Shown here: piece after piece, positions 20,181 through 30,700 of the stretch
Layout: the number at the start of each line of letters is the position of its first letter
Position numbering within the stretch: the stretch's first letter is position 1
NCBI GenBank assembly: GCA_029204225.1
Contig: CM055097.1
Span: 12,758,721-12,822,720 of the forward strand
DNA length: 64,000 bases
Direction of reading: 5' to 3'
From: Diphasiastrum complanatum
Lineage: Eukaryota; Streptophyta; Lycopodiopsida; Lycopodiales; Lycopodiaceae
The notes under the pieces: generated by a model
The model's database searches: none
Told to the model about the DNA's origin: nothing
Seen by the model: only the letters and a program-made list of their open reading frames with translations
Position numbers and translations under genes: made by a program

Positions 20181-20898
20181 ATGGCCGCTCGTCCCATTTG
20201 GGATGAGGTGGAGGTGATGCCCGACAAAAAGTAGCATTGCCCTTTTTGTCGAAAGCAGTTCACAGGGAACGCCTCTCGGGTTCGAGCTGCGTGCGGACTG
20301 GTTTGCATACATCCGCCTCCTCAGCAGCGACACTGGTATCCGCAGCAGGCTCGAGGTGCAGAGGCTCAGTTACAGGTAAACTCTTGCTCTATCGTACGCT
20401 GTCGTTCGTTCAATTTCCCTGCGCGGGCTCAAGATGTACTCACGCACATCACTGATCAACTGCAGGCACTCTCTGGGGCTGTTCGGCGAGGACCTTGCAG
20501 GGGATGGTCCACGTGCCCCACCTAGTACTCCCGCATCACGCCCCCTTTCCAATGATGGCTGGTCAGAGTTTGCGAGGGAGACAGAGGCTGTTGCCCAGAG
20601 ACAGACAGCGTGGAGACGACTCAGAGCATCACAGGCTGTCGGTTCTTCTCAAAGACCTCCTCGTGGCAGAGGGAGACCCCCAGACAGGAGTGTACCACAG
20701 AGGGTTCCTTCCGGCAGACCCAGAGGCAGGCCAGCCAAGAGGGGACGCACTGATGATTTTTCTAGTCGTCTCTTGCCAGGCGTTGGCCCAGACTTAGAGT
20801 CCCAGGTGCCCCCAGACTCCCAGCCAGACTTTGTATTTGACACCCCTGTAGATGCATCTGGCACGCAGAGGGATGATTTTTTTAGCACAGACTTGTAG
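20181..20898 (+). mobile_element. Internally deleted hAT derivative: BED zinc finger joined to 3' exons
   Basis: Starts ATGGCCGCTCG at 20181: MAARPIWDEVEVMPDKK, a TAG, then HCPFCRKQFTGNASRVRA, the first half of a BED zinc finger as found at the N-terminus of this hAT class. At 20285 the sequence jumps into exon 4 (CGTGCGGACTGG, copy of 19436), follows exon 4 and its intron to about 20461, then exon 5 to GEDL. It continues into a C-terminal tail absent from the larger copy, with hook-like RGRGRPPDRS and GRPRGRPAKRGR and an acidic end, stop at 20896-20898. The DUF659 domain, catalytic core and dimerisation helix are all deleted. This is the structure of a non-autonomous derivative. Microhomology GAG-TGCGTGC at the join suggests end-joining. 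Confidence 0.75.
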
Positions 20899-21058
20899 AT
20901 ACTAAAACACATTTTAGCATCATGTATAGTGGCATCAGATGAGATGTATATATTTTTTTACAATCTATTTGTGTCATGGCTAATTTATCGTGGTTGCTTA
21001 CAAATGATTAGCTCTGTGAAATTTGAATGGTTAGTCAGAAATGGTTTGCTCCGTGCAA

Positions 21059-21093
<35 letters not shown>

Positions 21094-21148
21094 AGCACAT
21101 ATGCATCTCTCTCACAACATATGCATCATGCTCAATCATTTAACATAA

Positions 21149-21206
21149 CACCCTACACCCTAAACCCTAACAAATGGCACAGTTAACATAACACCCTAAA
21201 CCCTAA
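21149..21206 (-). repeat. Interstitial telomere-like repeats, CCCTAAA strand
   Basis: ACACCCTACACCCTAAACCC followed by TAACAA, then ACACCCTAAACCCTAACAAG. It is in inverted orientation relative to 20069-20121, so the pair brackets the deleted hAT derivative. Confidence 0.85.
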
Positions 21207-21419
21207 CAAGTCATCCTAAACCCACAACCCCACAGCCATAACCATCAAAACAAGCCACAACCATAATCATCATTAGCACATCCATAAACATCATCAACCC
21301 CACCCCACGTCCTCATTGTGTCGTAGGCATTGCACCACAGGTATGTGCAGATTCAACATCAAAGCAGCACTTGTGTAGCGTGCACTTAAACCTGCGTAGA
21401 ATGTAACAATGGTCCAGGA

Positions 21420-22700
21420 ATACAGTCCACAGGTTCGTGAAGCCGGTACGAACCCAAGGGACCGAGCCTGGCTCGATTCGGGTATCGTCCGGTCAAAATG
21501 CCCGTTCGACGGGACAAACGCAATTAGGTCAATCGAAATGGACTAGTTTTGCAGCTTTCCGTCCGACGGCCCCGTTTCTTCAAACGGGATCCGTTTCAGG
21601 TGTCGTCTGTTTTGGCCAGTGGACAACCTCGATAGGAGCCTGTCGAAACAGACAGACAGTTTTGCATAAGTAATTAGTAAGCTGTTGAAGTTCATCCGGG
21701 GGGGAACCGATCACATCACATAAGACATAGTATTGTGTAGGTCTCGTGGTTCCCTGTAGTGAATGAAACAGTTTTGCATAAGTAATTAGTAAGTTGTTGA
21801 AGTTCATCCGGGGGGAAACCGATCACATCATATAAGACATAGTACTGTGCAGGCCTGTGCTAACAGAGATAGCAATACTTCTTGCAGGATGGCCAGTCCT
21901 GTGGTCGCGCCATTATCTCTCGCTGGCTCTCGTGAAATTCTGCTTCTTGCTTCCGTTCGTTGTGTCGGCGGACATCTTCCAGGACCTACTCCAATTAGTT
22001 GCCCATGTGACATTGTACCTCCCTAAATCCTAAATCTATCTCATCACATAGGCCATGGTACTGTGTAGAATGCATTAATGTCCTGGACACACAGTCCACA
22101 GGGTCGTGATCCCGATACGAACCCAAGGGATCGAGCCTGGCTCGATTCAGGTATCGTTCGGTCAAAATGGCCCTTCGCTGGAGAGAAACGCAATTAGGTC
22201 ATTCGAAATGGACTAGTTTTGCAGCTTTCCGTCCGACGGCCCCGTTTTTCCAAACGGGATCCATTTCAGGTGCCGTCTGTTTCGGCCAGTGGACAACCTC
22301 GATAGGAACCTGTGGGAACAGACAGGACGAGGAAACGACCAACGGTCGGCCCGCAACGTCCGTCCGAAGTTCGACATTAAACAGACTCCAGGGACACTTT
22401 GTCCGGTCGGGACCTGAAAACTGGGAGATGTTTTGGAGCCCCCATGTTGGTACGCAAAATTTCGTCCGCATGTTGTAGCGCGTTGAAGTAGTGCCATAAG
22501 TAATTAGTAAGTTGTTGAAGTTCATCCGAGGAGAAACCGATCTCATCAATCGAGACACAGTAGTGTGTAGGTCTTGTGGTTTTCTGTAGTGAATGACACA
22601 GTTTTGCATAGGTAATTAGTAAGCTGTTGAAGTTCATCCGGGGGGAAACCGATCTCATCATATAAGACATAGTAGTGTGTAGGTCTTGTGGTTTCCTGTC
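21420..22700 (+). repeat. Complex repeat: duplicated 230 bp module plus 112 bp tandem units
   Basis: A module at about 21427-21656 (GTACGAACCCAAGGGACCGA onward) recurs at 22093-22320. A unit starting CAGTTTTGCATAAGTAATTA is tandem at 21657 and 21769 (period 112), and again at about 22486 and 22599. The sequence includes TTCATCCGGGGGGAAACCGA and GTGTAGGTCTTGTGGTTTCC. Minus-strand frames across it show the same peptide word ELQQLTNYL again and again because of the repeat. I cannot assign it to a transposon class. An extra copy of part of it lies at 19797-19994. Confidence 0.7.
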
Positions 22701-23039
22701 TTGAGAGCTTGTCACTCTTTTGGTGAGCATTGATTTCCCCCAGAGACTTCTGGTCCTGAGAGCTTGTCACTCTTCTGGTGAGCGTTCACCTCTCCCAAAT
22801 CCGCTGGTGAGCATTCACTTCTTTGAGACAGTCACTGATGCACCCTAAACCCTAAATCAGTAATATGTTTGCCATACAAACCATCATCTTCACTCAAAAC
22901 CACTTTCAGATCTTTCTTTGCTGCTTTTTTGGAGGTTAGTTCCCAATGAAGTTTCATAATAATTTATGAACTGCTCATTACTCATCGTTGTTTGGTAATA
23001 TCTGAGTTATGGCAGGCATGGACAGTGGTTAGGTCTATT

Positions 23040-23310
23040 GCAAATTTTTTTGGTACCGTTTTCCTATTTTTTAATAGGAGGGGGCAGGTGGGTGCCAGAC
23101 ACCCTCTGATAATTAGTTCCAGAAGCAGGGGCCATAAATTGCTTTTATTTTGCTTTTGGGATGGGGGACAGCGTGGGCAGGTGCCTGTATTTTTTTTTTT
23201 TTTGAAAAAAAAAATTCAAAATGGGGGACGCATCTGGACGCGGATGCACCCCTGGCGTGTCCGGACGCGGACACGCGTCCGCATCCAGGGTCCGCTTCCT
23301 TAGATATATA
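23040..23310. mobile_element. Possible fold-back element next to a (TA)n tract
   Basis: GC-rich ends with a perfect hairpin GGACGCGG-ACA-CGCGTCC (about 23262-23280), a central T run and A run (23190-23216) with ATTCAAAATGG, and a (TA)n tract at the right border (23301-23318). The architecture parallels 17916-18174. The left border is unclear. Confidence 0.4.
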
Positions 23311-23404
23311 TATATATCATGGATGCAACAGAATGCCTTCCGCTGCATCCACGTTCCGGAATGCATATATAAATTTTTTCATTGTTTTCCTTATATATAC
23401 AATT

Positions 23405-23407
<3 letters not shown>

Positions 23408-23449
<42 letters not shown>

Positions 23450-23452
23450 TAT
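23408..23452 (+). repeat. (AC)n-(TA)n microsatellite
   Basis: CACACACA repeat of about 12 units followed by ATATAT. Confidence 0.9.
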
Positions 23453-23706
23453 AAAATTAATTTCACCTATTTAAGGCTGTTTTTATGCCATTAGACTGAA
23501 AAAAATTTAAGTTTAAAATTTTTTTGCGAACACAACTAAAAACCAATCAAAATAGTAGAAAACCAAAAATGAATGGTCAGATTTGCGAACGGTCCAAATC
23601 GACTACGAAATTACAAATTTTAGTAGACATTTTTCAAAAAATTTCTCTTTGGAGTTGGTGCAGCCATTCTCAATTAAGTACAGCACTAAAGTTGTGAAAT
23701 TCATAC

Positions 23707-25121
23707 CTCTGAAACTATCTCCACTTCATCGATATCATAATCAGAAACAGCATCAATGGAAAAATCCACTGAATAATGACTCTGATTACTATCCACTTCA
23801 GCATGGTTTTCTCTTGATGTCAAAGAGCTTGCATTGCTTGTCATATCGACTAGTGTGGATGACGGCTTGCAAGCATTAAGCAAGATCTCCAAACTCTGGA
23901 AACCACAGAGAGGATGAGTAAAAATGCAAGAAATCGATCTAAAACCGTAGTTAATACACAAGATTGATTGTGGAATAAAAATATTAATGAAATTGAACAT
24001 ATAGCAAGTGCTAAGATCAAATTTCATAATAAAGATTAGATTATCAAACAAGTGTTTAATCTAAGACGTCTTCAAAGATCAACGTACCTTAGCTACATCA
24101 CCTTGACATTGACCTGAAAAAAATATATGTAATGTTGAGATCCTTACAAATGATTAGAATTGCAAGACATTAGCAACGGCTAAAATACAACAAACTACAT
24201 AAATGTAATACATCTCTAACTAATCAATAGCTAGTACAATTTCTAAGAGAGCTTTAAGCATGTAAAAACTTGATCCTTTCAAATGATAAAGCTTAATTTC
24301 AGTATGCATCGTCTACTTTTATTAAAAAGACTTAGAATAACGAGTAAATATGCAACTGGAAATGCAAGAGTATGTTTCTTCCTATCAATCTCACCATGAC
24401 TTCAACATAGCTTTATTTTAATCTCAAAAACTCTTTATAAAGTTTTGAAAAGGACTTTCCAAAGTAAAGATCAAATCAAAATTCAACAATACAAACTTTT
24501 GTTTGTCTTCACGACAAATACGAGAAACATCAAATTGTCATGCTTCAAGATAAGAGAAAAAAAAGGACCATGTAGAGAAGTGAAAATGGACTTTTGTCGG
24601 TTGAAAGATAAACTTTGAAACCGATTTGGATAACTTAACATCATAATAGTCAAACACGGGAAATTTCAATGTCAAAGAGAGCTAGTTGAATAAAAAAAAA
24701 AAAATAATGAGTTATCCAATTAAATATTTACTTACAAGAAAATTTTCCTTTCATATATGGCAATGACATTAGAGCACGCAAAAGCATGGATTTAATTCAG
24801 ATTGTAGATGATGGAGAATGGTTTATAGCTATTAACAAGATACATGGATCATATATATTACGTCCATGTCCGATTTAGAGGATTCGGAATAATCCTTGAC
24901 GTGGATATTCGGCACTCCAGTGTACGAGTTTATTAGTTACTAATCCTCTAAACCAGACATGCACATAACGATATAAAAGGTGAGCTGGGCAATTCAATTT
25001 TTTGGATTCATGTAACGAGATCAATCATCAAAGCTGTTTTTATATCCACCAAACTAGTGGTATGCGACACCTTTTAGCAAAAAAAGAATAATTTGTTACA
25101 AGCATCTTATTAGAGAGGAAA

Positions 25122-25185
<64 letters not shown>

Positions 25186-27677
25186 AGAATTAGAATTATC
25201 ATTATTAACGTCTTTTGGTATCCAAAGGTACATAAGACAAAAGAGAGTACAAAAGGTGAGGATCATTGTCCGCATATGGACTTATTTACTAGTAGAAAAG
25301 AGAAGAAGACGAGAAACTAGCATATCTATCTCGCTATCTCTAAGAAGAAGAAATATCCAAGCTTGACAACCAGCTTGCGAGGGTACAACGCAAGAGCTTA
25401 ACCACCTGCTCTGCGGAGGAGACTAGCTACGAGTAAGCTGAAAATAATGAGTGATAGTAGTAGTGGAGCGTGCTGTGGATTGGCGAGAAGCCCGTGAAGT
25501 GGGGACTTCAAAATCCAAAACGGAAATGTCCTCTCTGTCTCGCTTCTGGAAAAACTGGGTAATATGAGCCTGGCTGTGATCCATATCTGTGGTAGGTAGA
25601 AGTGAAGCTCGTAGAGTATACATCTCTCTCAATAGAAGACCTACACACCTGGAGTCTGGATACTCGAGGAACGATCGCAACGTGAGAGGGGTATCTCTGT
25701 ATAAACAATGGTAACGCCCCCTGATCTCATAATATACTGGACAGCGAAAGATGAAATGGAACTCATCCTCCATCTCATGAAGAGAACAAAGCTGACATAT
25801 CCTCTGCAATCTGGGAATGTCCGTGTATCTACCAGTCTCAATAGCCAGCTGATGAGAAGAGACTCGGAGCTGTCCCATACGGTATCGCCGACCAAAAGAT
25901 AATGGCTGTGTAAGATATGCTGGAAGGACAGGGGTACCCGTAGTATCCAACCGTAGTAGATGTGTGCCATAGAAATGTATCTTGACCTTATCAGGGTCAG
26001 GCTGTGACCATATAGTGCGTATGTAGCTACGATAAATATGTTGTCTGATATAAGCATGAGTCCCGCTCGGAAGATCAAGTACAGATAAGCCCCAAGTCCG
26101 AAGAAGGGCTGAGACACTGCCAAACCAAGAATGCTTGGTCCCTTGTCCGGCAATGGTGCGTGATGAAGTGAGAGCAGCAACAATATATCTGGAAGTGTCT
26201 AACTCTGATATCCTGTGAAGAAAGGTAATGATCTGAAACATAGCACCGATAATCAGGGGAGGGGAAGCAAACTCCGCTAATATGATATCATGTGGCACCG
26301 AGGGCTTAGCCCTTATCATCCTGCTAAGCATGAGAATTTGGATACGAGTAAGATCCCTCCACGTATCACGTGACAAATCCGGACACCAAGTCTCAGCAGA
26401 GTATAAAACAACCGGAAGACAATGGTAGAAAATAGTAAGCATCTGGTAGCAGGGTCCTGTACATAATATGTGGAGCAGAATCTCTCCATATGAACAAGAG
26501 AAGTGTGCCCCTTACGGAGTCTGGTGAGGGCTGCCGGTCGGAATGTGAGTAGCAGACCAGAAAAAAGTACTCCCAAATAAGTGTAAGAGTCACAATCTCA
26601 ATCGGCAGCCCATCATAATAAAAGGTCACATCTCTCATATGTTGTCCATTGGTGTTGAACACCATAATCTTGGTCTTCTTAGTATTAACCGTCAATCCCC
26701 AAAGCTGACAGAAGTGATGTAAAGCAGAAAGGTGTCTCTGTAAGCCAGCTGCAGAGGATCAAAGAAGAACCACATCATCAGCGAATAGGAGAATGGGGAT
26801 AATAATATATGCTAAAGGACAGCCCTCTCCACCTTCCTCTCGAATAATCCGCTCGAGGTCATCACTATATAGTGCAAAGAGAGTAGGAGATAAGGGGCAG
26901 CCCTGCTTCACTCCAATGGTAGAATGGATCAGCGAGGACCAACCACTACCGTCCCTGAATCGCGCCCAAACTCGCTCATATAAAGTAATGATCGCGGCAA
27001 TAGTCTCGTCTGTGAAGCCAAGCAAAGATAATCTCTGGAAAAGGAGGTGTCTCAGAACTGAGTCAAAAGCTTTGCGGAAGTCCACAAAGCAACAATAAAC
27101 TCTCTGTCTCTGATGTCGTGCCTCCTCAATGATGCATCGTAAAATGAAAATCTGATCTGAGGTAGAGTATTTTTGGTCTGAACCCAGCCTGACCCATAGC
27201 ATGTAAATCCTCAGTCTCAGCAAAAGATCCAGTAACCGTCTGTAAAATGGAACCATAAATCTTAGCCAAAGTGTGACCAATCATAATCATACGGTAGTTT
27301 TATACATTTATGGGATCACCTGCCTTGAGAATGGGATGAAGAATATTAGTACACCATGCGGTAGGAAAACCAGAGGTCACAGCAGTGTTAAAAGCGTGAG
27401 CAATAAAGGGCGAGATAAGATGTGCTACAGGTTTTAGGAAATCCACATTTAGAGAATCATAGTCAGTGGCTTTATGAAGTTTCGCATCGTTAATGGCATT
27501 TTCAACCATGTGTGGAGTAAAAAGCGTGCAGCGGGCAGGTCGTGGTGAGAGTAAGGTAGGAGGGGAGTCTAGGGTATAAAGTTTTGTGGCATACTCGACC
27601 CAAGATTCGGTTGCTATGGGGGCCAAAGTCGAAGAGGATCTGGAGAAATGTTTCCAGAAAAAGGAGGAAGAGGCAGA

Positions 27678-27728
<51 letters not shown>

Positions 27729-30700
27729 ATTGATTGTGCACCATACATTGATGTTATAGCTAGGATGGAATTGTTGTAAAGCTGACTCGGGTGTGCCTTG
27801 TAAGACTCTAAGGGGTGACACTCCCTAAAGTCCCAAAGCAAGTTAGGAAGTCAAGGACTGCGCCTCCGACCTGTGGTGAGCCAATCAAGTAGTCACAAGT
27901 CATGAGCTAGCTTTGGAGCTCGATTCATGGCCTAGTCAACCCTTGGGACCCATGTCCAGGAGCCAAATTGGTTCTGCCCGTCGGGACGGCTCCCAAGACC
28001 CATATCCGGGAGCTAGACTGATTCTGCCAGGCTTAATCAGCAAAATAAAACTAAGTCCAGAAAAGCATGCTTTACCAGATAGCACTATATTCCAGGACAG
28101 AGGGGGCGTGCCGAATCACACCAGAACTATAGGGGGAGTCCGGCAGACAGAAACTTGGGCAGCTCAACCAGCGCCAGGAATCCACTCACCAAGTCTTAGC
28201 TCCCTCTACCAGCGCGAGCCAGGTAAAATGCCCAGCACATGTTGGTGGCCCCGAGACCAATCAATCTATGTATGAATGTAACCTCTTCCAAATTTAATAA
28301 AGTTGAACCTTGGGGATGATTACCATTTCGGTTTCGCCTCCGGGACTGGTCCAAGTGGAAGGACCCTTACTACAACCTTTTTGCGTCGCTGGCGCCTAAG
28401 GGTCCATGTCACCGAGGTGCGGCCCTCCACCTCTTCTCCTAAGTTTGGATGGTTAGGCTTGTTGCTTTTTCTAAGTTGGCTTTTCAGTAAGTTCATGTCG
28501 GATGAATGTTAGACTTAAGCGTGTCTTGGGGAAACCGCTCAAGTCCCAGCGCCCTTTGAGGCGCCGACACAACAAGAACCCCACATAACAAAAAATGCAA
28601 TCTTCAAACTTATGGAGTGACGAGTCCACATACAAAGTCTTAGATTGTCAAATCAATCAAGTATAGCATGGACCAAATGTTACATCCCTAATTTTACTTT
28701 GTTTATGCCCCTTACATATATTCATACACATCTAACTGTTCACTAGCTTAATTGGTATTGAATAGATGTGTCTACTCCGTTATTTTGACATGATGTTGCT
28801 CGTGTGTGATGCATGCAATCATGCATGTGTGTACATGGTTTGCATGTGCCTTTATTGGCCTTGCATGTGTTGTGTATTGAGTGTTCAACTTGCATGCATC
28901 TTCGGTTGGGCAATTAGAGTTGTATCGTACTTTATTGGCTTTCAAAAATGAAAATTTGATATTTTCTTAAAAATCCAAGTTGGATTGTTACAAGGTATCA
29001 AAGCTTGGGCTTGTGATAGCTTTGGCTTATTCCTCCAAGATTACAAATTCTCTCTTTGATGATGGTCTCTCTCACAAGATCTTACCATGCATCAAGAGGT
29101 TGACTCAACCTCACAGACGGATCCACAATATCCATAGATAGTGGACTCATGATAGAGTCTACTGGAAGCAATGGTATCAACAATTCTATGGACGAAGAAG
29201 TTCAATCTCTTCTGACCAAAGATATTGTGGCAACACAAATAGCACAACAAAGACTACTTGCTTGTGGGAAGTGCTTCACTAGATTCAAGTGATATGCCTC
29301 ACATCAATTGTTTACTACAGTTTCATGGGATGTCATAAGAGGCAGCGTTGGTTGTTCTTAATCTGATCATCAACACATGCATGCATGGCCTTCCATCATT
29401 TTGCACTGAAACTTCTATAACAATCCAACTAAGGATTATTCCTAAAAAACAAGAAAGTCCTTTACAATCAACACATCAGACAAAATACTAATGTAGCTTT
29501 TAACCACCCAACCATATTGCATACAAGTTGCACACTTGATAATCAGTACATGCAAAGAAAAATAAAGGCTCATGCATGACTGCATGCATCACCCCCAAGC
29601 CTAGTTAGGTCATAGTAAGGGCATAGACAACCATACAATACTAATCAAGTCAATAGACAACTAGACAATGACCCATCAATCATGTAACATTTACTAATAC
29701 GAAGGAAGGCCATCAAGGATGCTACGAGGCTCATGCCACACACTCCATCATAGTACATTTGTGAAAGTACAACATATCAAAACCATGTGAGAGAAACGCG
29801 TTGAGGTACACTCACATGAGGTAACCCATGAAAGAATCTTTGCATCTAGAGCTCGCTCTTCACCACAATACATTCATGGGAAGGAGATCTTTTTCCCTAA
29901 GTCTCAACCCACATCTCCCATGTAAAGCAAGCACACAAAATGGAAACAATCATTACAAATACTTATGCATATGAATAGATCGATATCGCACTACTTTAGA
30001 AATACAAGGATAGACCCAAAATAGATAGGTATAATAGCAATTAGCTTTTTGCCTTTAGCTTTTGCTTTTTGGCTTAGTATTTGAGTAGGTTGGCACCCCA
30101 CCTTAGATTAATTCCATTGTGTAGAGCTTTGCTCATTCTTCCATAAGTTGAGCTCTCTTAATCTCTTGTGCCGGTCTTGGTGTGTGTGAGTGCTAATACG
30201 ACTAGTTAACTCCATCTAGAATTTGTGGATCAAATTATGACATGGTACCAAAGCAGGCTTGTGAGAGATAGAGTTAGTTCTGCAGGGTTGCAAGAAGATC
30301 ATTGGAGGAGCTGCGCTGGACTGCTGTTGGAAGTAGTTTGCTGGAAGAAGACCTACAAGCAGATTGCTAAGCTGGAATCAAGCCTATAGATTGTTGGAAA
30401 TCCATTTGCTGGAATCAGAACTGATTGATCGCTGGTTGGCTATCTACTAGATCAGAAGATTTGATCGCTGAGCTGAGCTGAGGTGGAATCAAATCATTGG
30501 CTGTCTACAGACCTGTTAGATCGCTGGACTGTTTGCTGAGACAGTTAGTTGTTGTCTGGATTGTTAACCGCTGGATTGCTACCTGAAACTAGCTGATCAC
30601 TGGCTGATATTTACAAATTTGTCTACTGCTCTTGGAAACACAACTGCTTGCTGAAAGTCTGACTAACTGATCGCGGCAGAATCAGACCTGATTCTGACTA

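Noticed and set aside
13645-22855. Single CCCTAAACCC words at 13645, 15488, 22025 and 22841 as telomere fusion scars
   Set aside because: One or two units each; such words are common in plant leaders (telo boxes) and do not show a fusion.
22870-22960. Minus-strand coding-like stretch KKAAKKDLKVVLSEDDGLYG as next exon of the CUE-like gene
   Set aside because: Exon 3 ends in phase 0, and the available AG acceptor puts a TGA in that phase; no supporting similarity.
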